Assembly (NCBI GenBank): GCA_963674835.2
Contig: CAXXKC010000003.1
Coordinates: forward strand, 2,542,001-2,606,000
DNA: 64,000 bases
DNA from: G963674835 sp963674835
GTDB taxonomy: Bacteria; Planctomycetota; Planctomycetia; Pirellulales; Thermoguttaceae
Reading direction: 5' to 3'
The translations under genes were made by a program, and so were the position numbers. The notes below the pieces were generated by a model that did not search any database, was not told the DNA's origin, and saw nothing but the letters and a program-made list of their open reading frames with translations. This document shows, piece by piece, positions 1-9,378 of this stretch (position 1 is the first letter of the stretch; the number at the start of each line of letters is the position of its first letter).

Positions 1-939
1 CCCGTGTTCAAGCCGAAACCTGCGACGCCCCAGACGGTGGCCGACTTCTGGACGGAGTACTTGCATCGTGAAGAGGGGCAGCCGGCCGTCCGAGGCTTTG
101 GCGGTCGCGTGATGTTCTACGGCGAGAAGGCAGGTGAAGCGATCGTGGTGGACGGTACGCTGACGATCTACGCCTACGACGACTCCAAGGGCGATCCCAA
201 CGAGCAGAAACCGGACAAGAAATACGTCTTTCCCCGCGAGCAACTCGCCCAACACTATAGCAAGTCGCACCTTGGGCATTCGTACAGCTTTTGGCTCCCT
301 TGGGATGAGATCGGCGGCGAGGAGAAGCGGATCACATTGATTACCCGCTTCGATGACGTCAGCGGCAGGGCCGTGATGAGCAAGCCGACCAAACAAACCA
401 TCTTCGGCACGCGGCCGGCGTCGGACAAAGCGGTGGCGAAGTCGACCGACGAAGGGAATCCGTCGGGAAAGACGCCAAGCGACCAGACCATTCGCCAAGC
501 GAGTTACGAAGAGGTATCACCCGGCGCAAAGGAAGATCCGATTGGAGAAGCGCCCCTAAGCACGACGATCAATCTGCCCCCGAGCTTCGTTCGGCGTTTC
601 CGTGCGGCCATAGATGCCGCGGCAGAGGCCCAGCAACAAGGGGCGGCCGGGATTCAAGCTGTCCAGCCGGCTATTGTGCCGGTGACGACGAATCCGACGG
701 TGAAGGTGACACCTCCGGCGGAGGCGGCGTCGCAGGCGACGGAGGCACAATCTGAAGCTCGTTCCGTACCTTCGAGATTCCCGGTTCAAAGAGCACGAAC
801 AACTCGGCCAACTTTCGGTCATGTTCGGACGCAACCGTACCCTGCAGAATGGCCGAGTTCCCTTCCACGGTCACCGCGCACGGACCAAGCCAGCGAATGG
901 ACGGTAACGACGTCAACTGCCCCTGCAGGCGAGAACTGA
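1..939 (+). CDS. Conserved planctomycete hypothetical protein, 5' truncated
   Basis: The frame is open from the first base, so the true start and probably a signal peptide lie outside the window; the GTG at base 4 is not a convincing start. The N-terminal 130 residues form a compact domain (GGRVMFYG, TLTIYAYDD, YSFWLPWDEIGG, ITLITRF) of a type I recall as common in planctomycete secreted or envelope proteins of unknown role. The C-terminal half is low-complexity Ala/Thr/Pro. The last 269 bases overlap the 3' end of the opposite-strand gene ending at 671, and there this reading looks compositionally random, so the natural end could be nearer 700 (frameshift) or the overlap could be real. Function is not recognised. 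Confidence 0.7.
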   Translation, partial: PVFKPKPATPQTVADFWTEYLHREEGQPAVRGFGGRVMFYGEKAGEAIVVDGTLTIYAYDDSKGDPNEQKPDKKYVFPREQLAQHYSKSHLGHSYSFWLPWDEIGGEEKRITLITRFDDVSGRAVMSKPTKQTIFGTRPASDKAVAKSTDEGNPSGKTPSDQTIRQASYEEVSPGAKEDPIGEAPLSTTINLPPSFVRRFRAAIDAAAEAQQQGAAGIQAVQPAIVPVTTNPTVKVTPPAEAASQATEAQSEARSVPSRFPVQRARTTRPTFGHVRTQPYPAEWPSSLPRSPRTDQASEWTVTTSTAPAGEN

Positions 940-1345
940 CTGTTGGGGCCTGAAGTTGGGCGAGTCCGAAGCCCACGGCCAGCCGCGGTTCGTACATCAA
1001 CTTCCTCGGTGGCTGAGGCAGACCACTCTTGTTGGCATCGGGCGCCGTTTCGACCTTCAGGTTGTCGACCGCCGAACGGATGGGATCCTTCGTTGACGCT
1101 TGCTCCATTCCCACGAAGCCTTGGGACTCGCTCTTGGCTCCCACCACGTCGTCCTTCTTGCGATTACCGCGGATGAACCGCTCTTTGCCCGAAAGGGTCG
1201 TCCCCGAGTCGGCTCCAGTCCCATTCTTGGCGCCGTACTTGCTGGTTCCGAGTTCGCGTTTGCCGAACATCTGGGCCGTGGTGGGGCGAGCCCACACCAA
1301 GGCAACGGCCACGGTCAACAAAGCGATCCCCATGCGACGAATCAT
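671..1345 (-). CDS. Exported protein with BON-like C-terminal domain
   Basis: 224 aa from the ATG at 1345. The N-terminus (MIRRMG, then a hydrophobic stretch ending in ARPTTAQ) reads as a signal peptide, and this start is preferred over an upstream in-frame ATG at 1435 for that reason. The middle is polar and low complexity. Residues about 150-200 contain the pattern of a BON/transport-associated domain (VTVEGNSAILQGTVASEHD, then a helix and VRNELQIV). BON domains bind membranes or partners in periplasmic proteins. The tail is Pro/Ser-rich. It is convergent with and overlaps the gene starting at the left edge. The BON assignment rests on pattern only; the partner is unknown. Confidence 0.65.
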   Translation of the reverse strand: MIRRMGIALLTVAVALVWARPTTAQMFGKRELGTSKYGAKNGTGADSGTTLSGKERFIRGNRKKDDVVGAKSESQGFVGMEQASTKDPIRSAVDNLKVETAPDANKSGLPQPPRKLMYEPRLAVGFGLAQLQAPTVSSRLQGQLTSLPSIRWLGPCAVTVEGNSAILQGTVASEHDRKLAELFVLFEPGISKVRNELQIVPPSPATPPPPEVSPSPSDSSSPAQ

Positions 1346-1722
1346 CGGCGCGCCCTCACGATTGGCATCGTTTTCCGCAATTGCGATCGACTCGATCACT
1401 CTAACTACTGTATCCAATCGAGCCTGCAAAAACAACGCCAGACGGCCCGTCAGGGTGGTGCGAATACTCCCGATATGGGTTGGATGTCGCTAGACCTGGC
1501 ACCCGCGAGGGTGATGATGGCGCGTTATGAGATTCACCCTATGGGGTAGTGGCAGTCTGGCCCGCAAATGACTTCGGTCAGGCGGGCGACATCTGCCGGC
1601 AACGCGACGTGGGTGTTCGCACCGAGTGCCAAATCCCCAAAAACGTTGACTCCTTTCGCTGCGCGGCGCTATGATCGAAGAAGTTCGGTTCCGGGCATCT
1701 GATTCGTTGGGGAGGATCTCAC
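1346..1722. other. Divergent intergenic region
   Basis: 377 bases between the BON-like gene (leftward) and the C45 gene (rightward). No credible ORF or RNA was seen. It contains the rightward promoter candidate at 1646-1675 and a GGGGAGGA ribosome-binding site just before the ATG at 1723. Confidence 0.5.
1646..1675 (+). promoter_or_regulatory. Putative sigma70-type promoter of the C45 gene
   Basis: TTGACT (1646-1651), 18-base spacer, TATGAT (1670-1675). It lies about 48 bases before the start codon at 1723. Both boxes match five of six consensus bases. Planctomycete promoters are poorly defined, so this is a motif-level call. Confidence 0.5.
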
Positions 1723-3036
1723 ATGGCACGTCGTATCTGTTCTGTTGCCACACTGTTTGCCCTGCTGCTTGCCGTGGACGCACCGTGGGTTTGCGGAAGC
1801 GCCCGCGCCGCCGACTCGCAACCCCCCAAGAAGGCGTCGGCGGTCGATGCGAAGGCCAAGGGCGAGTACCTGAAACGACCACGGGCCAAAAAGGCCCGGC
1901 AGCAGGCCAGCGCCGCCAAACAGAAGGTCGGCGGCACGGGGTACCGCACTACGCTGGGCGAAGGTGAGGTGAAGATCTCCGTGGTTGTGGTTCGGGGAAC
2001 GCCGTACGAAATGGGATGGCACTTGGGGCAGTTGATGCGCGACGACATGCAGGGATTTGTCCCGCGCGTGGTCGCCGGACTGCAGCAGTCGGTGGGTATC
2101 ACGGACCAGACGATTCAGGACACGTGGGCTCGGATGGCCGCGTACAGCGACGACCGTTTCGAGCAGGAATTGGTCGGGCTTGCCGACGGTTCAGGAGTGC
2201 CGTTGTCGATGCTGCAGACGGTCCATACGCTGCCACTGCTGATGCCGTACTCGTGCAGCAGTGTCGCAGCATGGGGAAAGGCGACGGAGGACGGGCACCT
2301 GTATCAAACCCGCGACCTCGATTGGAACCTCGATGTGAGGGCGCACGACTTCCCGGTCGTGGTCGTTTATCTTCCCAAGCGGGGGATTGCACACGTGGTC
2401 CCCACGTTCGCCGGCATGATCGGCGCGCACACAGGTATGAATGCCCGGGGTATCGCCTTGGCGGAAATGGGGGACTCGCCCGGCAAGGAAGCGCCGTACT
2501 ATGTGCGCGCTCCGCATTTCACGGTGTTCTTTCGAACGATGCTCTACAATGCCGATTCGCTGAGCCGAGCATTGGAGATTTTCCAGCATTTGCCGCAAAC
2601 GAAACGCTACCACTTTGTGTTTGGCGATGGGAAGATGGAACATCGCGCGGTGAAGATTCGCGCCCACAGCCCCGAGCCGCCGGACCGCCGAGTGCAGATC
2701 TGGAAGGACAACGATCCGAAGGATGAATTCGCGCCGAACGTTCTGGAGAACGTGGTCTATAACGACGAGGGGCGGGGAGCATTTCCCCTGTTGAAGAGCG
2801 AGCACGGCAAGCTCAACGGCCCGAAGATGATCGAGATCGCCAACCACATCGCCACGCACGGCGGCAATGTGGTCAACGTGGTCTACGATGCGACCGCGAT
2901 GCGGCTTTGGGTATCGTATGCCAAGGGAGGGCAAGAGGCCTATCTGCGACCCTATACGCTGGTAGACCTTCAGACACTGGATGTCGACAAGGATGGCAAG
3001 CCCGACTGTGCCCAGGCATTCGGCGAAGGGAAGTGA
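1723..3036 (+). CDS. C45-family autoproteolytic acyltransferase/hydrolase (Ntn hydrolase)
   Basis: 437 aa, exported: the N-terminal hydrophobic segment is followed by an AxA-like site near residue 30 and a Lys/Ala-rich linker (residues 32-72). The catalytic region begins around residue 85 (VVVVRGTPYEMGWHLG). The likely nucleophile is Cys178 in PYSCSSVAAWGKA, followed by the family-typical DGHLYQTRDLDW. In the C45/AAT family (acyl-CoA:6-APA acyltransferase and relatives) the chain is cleaved just before the nucleophilic Cys to give an Ntn hydrolase acting on linear amides. Start chosen because of the strong GGGGAGGA upstream. It ends 7 bases from the convergent sulfatase. The substrate cannot be inferred. 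Confidence 0.75.
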   Translation: MARRICSVATLFALLLAVDAPWVCGSARAADSQPPKKASAVDAKAKGEYLKRPRAKKARQQASAAKQKVGGTGYRTTLGEGEVKISVVVVRGTPYEMGWHLGQLMRDDMQGFVPRVVAGLQQSVGITDQTIQDTWARMAAYSDDRFEQELVGLADGSGVPLSMLQTVHTLPLLMPYSCSSVAAWGKATEDGHLYQTRDLDWNLDVRAHDFPVVVVYLPKRGIAHVVPTFAGMIGAHTGMNARGIALAEMGDSPGKEAPYYVRAPHFTVFFRTMLYNADSLSRALEIFQHLPQTKRYHFVFGDGKMEHRAVKIRAHSPEPPDRRVQIWKDNDPKDEFAPNVLENVVYNDEGRGAFPLLKSEHGKLNGPKMIEIANHIATHGGNVVNVVYDATAMRLWVSYAKGGQEAYLRPYTLVDLQTLDVDKDGKPDCAQAFGEGK

Positions 3037-3043
3037 CGGCAGT

Positions 3044-4828
3044 TCAGTCCTTGTCGAGCAGCGTTAGCCTGACGTAGCGAAGGTCCATCGCCTGCTTGCT
3101 CGGTATGTCGGTCGCCCGCAACGAGAGCGGGCCGCGACCGGCCTTCAGTTGCAGTGTGCCGAGGACCAAGGGCTTGAAATCCTTGACGTAGGATTCCTGG
3201 CGAGAGACCCGGTCGTCGTCGGCGCCGACCAACGGTGGATCCCAGGGTTGCTCGATACGACGAGAAACGGCGGCATCGCCGAAGCTCAGTTGGACCGTGG
3301 ATCCGATGTCGTTTTTCGGGCAGGTGTAGTAGATCGCCGCCTCGTAGCGGCCGGGCGTGGCCACTTCGATGTCCCACGTGATCGAGTCGTCGGCACTGGT
3401 CCAGTGCGTGAAGAAGGAGCAATTCGGCGGGCGAGCACTGCGCTCGATTCCGCCGTGCGCAACACCGTCGCGCGCCGGCAGGTAGGTGACGGGGAACTGC
3501 CGATACCCGACGGTGAAGGGCCGGTCGTCGGGCGTGAGTTGGCTCAGGACCTGGTCCCTCCAGTCGGCAACCGCCTTGGAGAGACGTTGGGCCACGTCGG
3601 GATGCTTGCGGGAGACGTCGTCGTGTTGCCCCGGATCGGCCGTCATGTCGTACAGCCTTCCCTTGTCGTCCAGGCGGTACTGCTGGGTCCGCACGCTCAC
3701 GCGGCGGTTCCAGTGCGAGAAGATCATGCGGTCGGGCCATGGACCGGCAGCGCCTGTTAGCAGCGGCTTGACGCTCTTGCCATCGAGGGGCTTCTGGCTC
3801 ACTACTGGAATGCCGGCCAGATCGGCCAGGGTGGGCAGCAGGTCGATTGCCGCGGCGATCTGAGGGACTCTTGTGCCCGGCGCGATGTGGCCCGGCCAAC
3901 GGATGAAAAAGGGCACGCGAACGCCGCCTTCGTCGGTCGCGCCCTTTCGGCCGCGCATTCCGCCGTTGTAGCGCCAGCCGTTGGGCCCGTTATCGCTGAA
4001 GTAGACAACAATCGTCCGTTTGGCCACACCGAGGTCGTCCAGCTTTCGCAGCAGGCGGCCGACGTTCCAGTCGATATTCTCGCACATGGCCAAGGCGGCA
4101 CGCGTATGGTCGAGGTCCTCCTTCTGCGGCCCGGGGTAGCGCATGGACAGTTCTGCGCCATCGAATCGCTTGAAGAACTTCAACGGCATCTGCATCGGCG
4201 AATGTGGCGTATTGTAGGCCAGGTAGCAGAAGAACGGTTGGTCGCGATGCTTCTCGATGAACTCGATCGCATGGTTGGTGAAATCGTCGGTCACATAACC
4301 GTCGCCTCGCACCAGGTCGGCGTTGTGCTGAAGCTCGGGGCTGAAGTAGTGCCCCCAATGCCCGGAACAGAATCCGTAGAATTCGTCGAACCCGCGGGCG
4401 TTGGGATGATACGGGTACTGGGTGCCGTTGTGCCACTTGCCGAAACAGGCCGTGGCATAGCCGGCGGAGTGGAACGTTTGGGCGATGGTCCTTTCATCGA
4501 GATCCAGGCGTTCGCCGCCGGTGGAAGTGCTGGACACTCCGCCTCGCGGATGGTAGCGGCCGGTGAGGAACTCGGCCCGCGTTGGCGAGCAGACCGGGCA
4601 AACGAAGAACCGGTCGAGCACTGCCCCATCCGTCGCCAGTGAGTCGATTTCCGGGGTGCGGAGATTCGTGTTCCCGTCGGCGCTAAGGTCTCCCCAGCCT
4701 TGGTCGTCGGCCAGCACGACGAGAACATTCGGCCGGAGATCGGTGGCTGCGCCACGGCTGGGGGCGACGGCGGAAATGGCCGCCAGGATAGCAATGCATG
4801 CTGTCAGAGCGAGCTGCGCGTATTTCAT
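3044..4828 (-). CDS. Secreted arylsulfatase-type sulfatase, formylglycine-dependent
   Basis: 594 aa. A signal peptide spans residues 1-28. The sulfatase core starts with RPNVLVVLADDQGWGDL, whose acidic residues bind Ca2+. The formylglycine signature C-S-P-T-R-x4-T-G has Cys80 as the residue converted to formylglycine. GKWHNG, YNTPHSP and YFSDNGPNG provide other active-site residues. The last ~115 residues form a second, probably beta-sandwich, module, so the protein is longer than a minimal sulfatase. Planctomycetes use such enzymes to desulfate algal or animal polysaccharides; the substrate here is not predictable. The ATG at 4828 was chosen over one at 4924 because the signal peptide begins there and a promoter-like motif lies 70-100 bases upstream. 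Confidence 0.88.
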   Translation of the reverse strand: MKYAQLALTACIAILAAISAVAPSRGAATDLRPNVLVVLADDQGWGDLSADGNTNLRTPEIDSLATDGAVLDRFFVCPVCSPTRAEFLTGRYHPRGGVSSTSTGGERLDLDERTIAQTFHSAGYATACFGKWHNGTQYPYHPNARGFDEFYGFCSGHWGHYFSPELQHNADLVRGDGYVTDDFTNHAIEFIEKHRDQPFFCYLAYNTPHSPMQMPLKFFKRFDGAELSMRYPGPQKEDLDHTRAALAMCENIDWNVGRLLRKLDDLGVAKRTIVVYFSDNGPNGWRYNGGMRGRKGATDEGGVRVPFFIRWPGHIAPGTRVPQIAAAIDLLPTLADLAGIPVVSQKPLDGKSVKPLLTGAAGPWPDRMIFSHWNRRVSVRTQQYRLDDKGRLYDMTADPGQHDDVSRKHPDVAQRLSKAVADWRDQVLSQLTPDDRPFTVGYRQFPVTYLPARDGVAHGGIERSARPPNCSFFTHWTSADDSITWDIEVATPGRYEAAIYYTCPKNDIGSTVQLSFGDAAVSRRIEQPWDPPLVGADDDRVSRQESYVKDFKPLVLGTLQLKAGRGPLSLRATDIPSKQAMDLRYVRLTLLDKD

Positions 4829-4895
4829 GGCCCACCGGCTTTTGGAATGAGGGGTTTCTGCAAGAGAAGGCGACAAGGACAAACTGGCCGAGTCT

Positions 4896-4924
4896 ATTAT
4901 CGGCCCTGGCTGCTTCGGTCGCAA
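4896..4924 (-). promoter_or_regulatory. Putative sigma70-type promoter of the sulfatase gene
   Basis: Read leftward: TTGCGA (4924-4919), 17-base spacer, GATAAT (4901-4896). It sits about 68 bases upstream of the ATG at 4828. The motif matches four and five of six consensus bases. Confidence 0.45.
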
Positions 4925-5036
4925 TGAAGCCGGACAAACAGATGAAGGCGGCGGCCGCCCGAAGGTGGCCCCCGCCTTGGTTATAAAGTCGTACCCGGGT
5001 CATCGCCCAGGAGTGGTTTGCATGCAGCGGGCGTCG

Positions 5037-5339
5037 CTATTGGCCCCAGCCGTACTGCCAGAGGAACCAACCCCAATCGGGATCGACGGGGATGTCGCGG
5101 TTCAGGCGATCGCGGTCCTGCTGTTGAATCTGCGGGCAATCACCGTCGCAGTTCGGACAGTCACATACTCCGTCGCAGTTCGGGTAGTCGCAGAGGCAGT
5201 CCTGCTGGCAGGTCTGGTCCTGCTGGAAGATACGATCCTGGGTCTGCAATTTCGACCTCAACTGGTCCGCAGCCCACGCGTTGCTTGCGACTGCCAGGAT
5301 TGCCGAAAACACGACAACGAACACCAATAGCTGTTTCAT
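5037..5339 (-). CDS. Small exported Cys-rich protein with tandem CD-PNCDG repeats
   Basis: 100 aa from the ATG at 5339, which has an AGGAAA ribosome-binding site. A clean signal peptide (MKQLLVFVVVFSAILAVASNAWA) covers residues 1-23. The mature ~77 residues carry a Gln/Asp/Arg-rich stretch, then a Cys cluster with near-repeats of the form C-D-x-P-N-C-D-G-x-C, and an aromatic end (WGWFLWQYGWGQ). Spaced cysteines next to acidic residues could form disulfides or bind metal. Not recognised as a named family. It stands alone between sulfatase and GH5-like genes, with no operon partner. Confidence 0.6.
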   Translation of the reverse strand: MKQLLVFVVVFSAILAVASNAWAADQLRSKLQTQDRIFQQDQTCQQDCLCDYPNCDGVCDCPNCDGDCPQIQQQDRDRLNRDIPVDPDWGWFLWQYGWGQ

Positions 5340-5736
5340 CACACCGTTTCCTTGAAGAAAGAGTTTTGCCCTCCGGGTGGGTTGGCAATGACCTGTCGTT
5401 GCGGTCGAACGGTTCTCCGCGAGAGAGTGCACGGCTGCTGTTCGTTCAAACAGCTTGCATCGGCCCGGTGTTGACCGCAGCGCTGCAGATATTGCATACC
5501 CATCCTTTCTCCGGCGCCACATAGTTGCACCACGAGGTGCTTAACGCTGGCATCTGTGGCCGGCCTCTTTCGGGAAGCAAAAAGCGTGCCCGGGGTGGAC
5601 CACGGCGGCAGGCTCGCCGCGTGTCATGCGAAAACCACGTTGTTGCCGGGTGCGCGACATCAACAGGTGGCTTGGCAGACCCCAACACACCGTCGGGGCA
5701 ATCGTCGAAGAACCACGAGAGGTTCTCGCCCAGCGG
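5340..5736. other. Intergenic region with no feature seen
   Basis: 397 bases between two leftward genes. Short frames here lack protein-like composition. No clear promoter, terminator or RNA was found. Confidence 0.4.
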
Positions 5737-7224
5737 CTACGGATTGGTTGGAAAGATGACCTTGATGACCAACGATCGGGAGAATTCGGGCAGGCACACG
5801 CAAGACCCCTCCAGTCGCAGATCGGTATGGTCGTTGTTCCAAGGATCGTAGGCAGACGCGGATCGAGGCGGTGTACCAGTCAGGACGTCGGCCAGATCGA
5901 TTCGCGCACCTTGGATTCGTTGGGGTGACTGGCCTTGGGCAAGTTCCGTTTGCCAAGTGTTTCGCGTATCGCGGCACCAGGCCAGGAGCATGGTTTTTCC
6001 TCGCAGGCAGAGCACCCGGAGGCGGTCGTGCGGCAAGGTCACCGGCTGAAACTGTTCTGCGGCGGGATCGATCCCCTCGATGGCCCGAGCGAAGCGGGCG
6101 AAATGGTGCCACAGATTCATTCGGTCGACGTAGATGTCCCAGTGCCAGACGTGACCGGGGCCGGCAGCGCCGGCGAAGAACGGACCAAACAGCGCGTCGT
6201 GGAGAATCATCCCGGCCCGGTCTTTCTGATACAGCTTGAACGCACCGGAATGTCTCGGCTCGACGGCACCCGTCTCGGCCAGGAGGATCGGCTTGGGAAC
6301 GTCAAAGGCCATGATTTGGCGGACGGCGTCGACGACGAGGAGATCTACAGGTCCATGGCAGATTTCTAGCCGCGCGCCGGTGTCCAGGTAGCGATGCACT
6401 TGAAGCACGTCGTTTCCCGGCATCGTGCACAGCCGGCGATACACGCCGTCGCGATGCGAGGGATGGTCGAAGCTGCCGAGACTCTGCATGGCGAGGTTGC
6501 GGGGAAAGAGACGATGCAATTCGGCGAGCATGATTTCGGACCAACCGGCCCAGTCGCCATCGGCGATGCAGTTCATCTCGTTCCATAGTTCCCAACCGAA
6601 GACGGTCGGGTTGTCGCCGTAGCGGTCGCGGAACCAAGCGAGTTTGCACTTGTATTGTTCGCGGCATCGCGCGGAGTTGAAGAAATCGGCCGTGTTTGCC
6701 GCAGGCCCGCCGTGAGAAACATGGTGCAGGGGCTTGCCGAAATTTGGTGAAGACGCGTCACCAACGTGGCGAAAGAAATCGAGGCAGAGCTTGAGGCGAA
6801 TGCCGTGGCGGCGAGCCAGGTCCAGCAAGAGGCCAATTCGCTGAGCTTGTGCGGCATCGTAGTGGCCGCTTTGAGCGTGTTCCACATCGAAGGTCGAACC
6901 ACCGAGCCAGACCCGGGCGTAGTTGCCGCCGTTTTCCGAGAGTCGGCGAAACCAATGCTCGTAGTCCGGCAATTCGGCAGCCTGAGGGGTGCTCAGACCG
7001 GCACCGGCGCGCGACGTGGCCAGGTTGAGACCAATGGGGACGTACGGTCGGCCGTCGGAGAGTTCAAAATAGTGGGAGTCGCGAGGGCTGACGCATACGT
7101 AGGCCGGCGACTCCGCCACGCTGCGGCCCGCGGAGGCAAGCACGGCAAGAAGCAACATTGCACTGACCAACCCACCGTGCACCAGTTGTGCGCGAAAGAC
7201 ATGGAAGTGTGGCATCGGAATCAT
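5737..7224 (-). CDS. Secreted GH5-like (cellulase-superfamily) glycoside hydrolase
   Basis: 495 aa. Signal peptide about residues 15-38. The fold pattern is a (beta/alpha)8 barrel of clan GH-A: NGGNYARVWLGG early, the acid/base Glu216 in WELWNEMN at the end of strand 4, and a nucleophile candidate Glu317 in ILLAETGAVEP. The terminal ~110 residues look like a beta-sandwich. The family acts on beta-linked glucans, mannans or related glycans; the exact substrate is unknown. No Shine-Dalgarno precedes the ATG at 7224 or the alternative ATG at 7215. It lies in a degradative neighbourhood with the sulfatase and the Tat-exported oxidoreductase. Confidence 0.75.
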   Translation of the reverse strand: MIPMPHFHVFRAQLVHGGLVSAMLLLAVLASAGRSVAESPAYVCVSPRDSHYFELSDGRPYVPIGLNLATSRAGAGLSTPQAAELPDYEHWFRRLSENGGNYARVWLGGSTFDVEHAQSGHYDAAQAQRIGLLLDLARRHGIRLKLCLDFFRHVGDASSPNFGKPLHHVSHGGPAANTADFFNSARCREQYKCKLAWFRDRYGDNPTVFGWELWNEMNCIADGDWAGWSEIMLAELHRLFPRNLAMQSLGSFDHPSHRDGVYRRLCTMPGNDVLQVHRYLDTGARLEICHGPVDLLVVDAVRQIMAFDVPKPILLAETGAVEPRHSGAFKLYQKDRAGMILHDALFGPFFAGAAGPGHVWHWDIYVDRMNLWHHFARFARAIEGIDPAAEQFQPVTLPHDRLRVLCLRGKTMLLAWCRDTRNTWQTELAQGQSPQRIQGARIDLADVLTGTPPRSASAYDPWNNDHTDLRLEGSCVCLPEFSRSLVIKVIFPTNP

Positions 7225-7646
7225 CTCAAGGAGGGCTGATGGGGCAAGGAGAATCCGCGTGGGATCTCCACGGTTGAACTTTGCTGCAAGACAGGATAGT
7301 AAGGATCGACATGGTGGTCAAACAGGTCGAGGGACGGGACCCATGCTAAATCGGTCGATCCGGGATTTGGCGACGGGAATCTACGGCAGCGCAAACCCTT
7401 CGCGACAACGTATGCCGGCACTGTGGAGTGGGTTAAGAGGTGTCGGAGCGTCTGGCGTGTTTCCCGTTGCTTGGCGCATTGCGGCGTGTTACAACAGCAG
7501 GTAGCCCGAGCGACGTGGGATGCCCCGAAACGGCCCCCCTGCGAAAGCCTGCCGCTCGCGTGTATCGGACTTACACCACGACCCGGTGTCGTGAAACGTT
7601 CAGTGCCCCACCTGCTATGCCGCATCCTTTTCTCAGGAGGCCCGCT
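7225..7646. other. Divergent intergenic region
   Basis: 422 bases between the GH5-like gene and the Gfo/Idh gene. The rightward frame stays open from 7440 but codes for nothing protein-like before the GTG at 7647. The only element recognised is the AGGAGG at 7635-7640 that sets that start. Confidence 0.4.
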
Positions 7647-9020
7647 GTGAGCGAAACGAAGACAAGACCCACAACGCGTCGTGAATTCCTGGGCGTCACC
7701 GGCCGCGTTGCGGCCGCATCGGTCTTGACAGGCATGGCTGCCGGGCACGTCCATGCCGGCGAGGCCAATACCATCCAGGTGGCCTTGATCGGTTGCGGTG
7801 GGCGCGGAACGGGTGCTGCCGCCAACGCACTGTCGACGACCAGTGGGCCGATCAAGCTGGTTGCGGCGGCCGACGTGTTCGAGGGCCGTCTGAAGGCGAG
7901 CACCGCCAATTTGAAGAAGGTCCACGGCGACAAGGTCGACGTGCCTGACGATCGTAAGTTTCTCGGCTTTGATGCCTACCGGAAGGCCATGGACTGCCTG
8001 AAGCCGGGCGATGTGGCCATCCTGGCGACGCCTCCGGCGTTTCGCTGGGTCCATTTCACATACGCCATCGCCAAGGGACTGAACGTGTTCATGGAGAAGC
8101 CGGTCACGGTCGACGGCCCCACGAGCCGCAAGATGCTCAAGCTGGCTGAGGAGTCGAAGCAGAAGAACCTCAAGGTGGGCGTGGGCCTGATGAACCGCCA
8201 CAGCCGATCCCACCAAGCGCTGCGTGAGAAGATTAAGGAGGGGCAGATTGGGGAGATCATCACCATGCGGGCGTACCGCATGCACGAACCGTTGGCTTAC
8301 TTCGCATCGGCGACCAAGCCGAAGGACATCAGCGACTTGTTGTACCAGGTTCAGCGGTTCCACAGTTTCATTTGGGCCAGCGGCGGCTGCTTCAGCGACT
8401 TCTACATTCACAACATCGACGAGTGCTGCTGGATAAAGGACGCGTGGCCGGTCGAAGCGCAGGCGTGCGGCGGACGCCACTACCGCGGCGAGTCGGTCGA
8501 TCAGAACTTCGACAACTACTCTGTCGAATACACATTCGGTGACGGGAGCAAGCTGTTCTTCTTCGGTCGCTGCATGGTGGGATGCCACAACCAGTTCGCC
8601 AGCCTGGCCCACGGCAGCAAAGGCTCCGCCGTGGTTTCCGCCTGGGCACACACGGGAGCCGGCTCGAAGATCTTCCGCACGCAGAAGCTCAACAACGAGG
8701 CGGACATGGCTTGGGCATTCCCACCGCCGGAACCAAATCCCTACCAACTGGAATGGGACGAACTCGTCGATGCGATCCGCAATGACAAGCCCTACAACGA
8801 AGTGGAACGGGGTACGGTAGCCAGCCTCGTTACGTCGATGGGTCGCATGGCCGCGCATACGGGCCAAGTGATCACCTACGACCAGATCCTTAACGACGAT
8901 CACGAGCTTGCGCCAGATGTCGACAAGCTGACGATGGACTCCCCTGCCCCGGTTTTACCCGATGCCCAAGGAAGGTATCCGGTTCCGCAGCCGGGCTTGG
9001 TGACGAAGCGGGAGTATTAA
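7647..9020 (+). CDS. Tat-exported Gfo/Idh/MocA-family oxidoreductase
   Basis: 457 aa from a GTG at 7647, chosen because AGGAGG lies six bases before it and a Tat signal follows at once (TRREFLGVTGR, then a hydrophobic stretch). The Rossmann domain starts with VALIGCGGRGTG near residue 40. The family Lys sits in the EKP motif (FMEKPVTVD). The C-terminal alpha/beta domain contains DFYIHNIDECCW. Planctomycetes carry many such paralogues, which probably oxidise sugars, inositols or related polyols with bound NAD(P). Exact substrate unknown. Likely monocistronic. Confidence 0.85.
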   Translation: MSETKTRPTTRREFLGVTGRVAAASVLTGMAAGHVHAGEANTIQVALIGCGGRGTGAAANALSTTSGPIKLVAAADVFEGRLKASTANLKKVHGDKVDVPDDRKFLGFDAYRKAMDCLKPGDVAILATPPAFRWVHFTYAIAKGLNVFMEKPVTVDGPTSRKMLKLAEESKQKNLKVGVGLMNRHSRSHQALREKIKEGQIGEIITMRAYRMHEPLAYFASATKPKDISDLLYQVQRFHSFIWASGGCFSDFYIHNIDECCWIKDAWPVEAQACGGRHYRGESVDQNFDNYSVEYTFGDGSKLFFFGRCMVGCHNQFASLAHGSKGSAVVSAWAHTGAGSKIFRTQKLNNEADMAWAFPPPEPNPYQLEWDELVDAIRNDKPYNEVERGTVASLVTSMGRMAAHTGQVITYDQILNDDHELAPDVDKLTMDSPAPVLPDAQGRYPVPQPGLVTKREY

Positions 9021-9378
9021 TGAGGGTCGCAGAAGTAGCAGGCTGGTAGGCTCACGAAAACACGATGAATGCCGGGCTCCCGTTGGTCGCCCTGGTGTCA
9101 CCACTTATGCGACGGTCAACAAGTGCTAGGAATCGGGAGTTGCGGAGGTCAAGCATTGGGCCGGCGGTTGGGTGGTCTTCGAACTGGAAGCACAGGAAGA
9201 CCGCTGTGAAGGCAGGAAGGCATTGAGGCTCTGGTGGATGGCGGCATGCCTTCACGCCCGACCCCTCTGGGCGCAGGCGGGCAAGGGAAGGTATGTTGGG
9301 GGTCTATGGCTGGGGCAAAGGTCGTTCTGCCCGGCGAGTCTCGTTCGTATTCATGTTGGCAAAGCGTTGTAGCAAGAA
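9021..9378. other. Intergenic region with no feature seen
   Basis: 358 bases between two rightward genes. No convincing ORF, promoter or terminator could be identified. Confidence 0.4.

Noticed and set aside
7221..8903. 560-codon leftward open frame opposite the Gfo/Idh gene
   Set aside because: It mirrors the codon structure of a clear Tat-exported oxidoreductase, shows His/Arg/Val-rich shadow composition and no domain.
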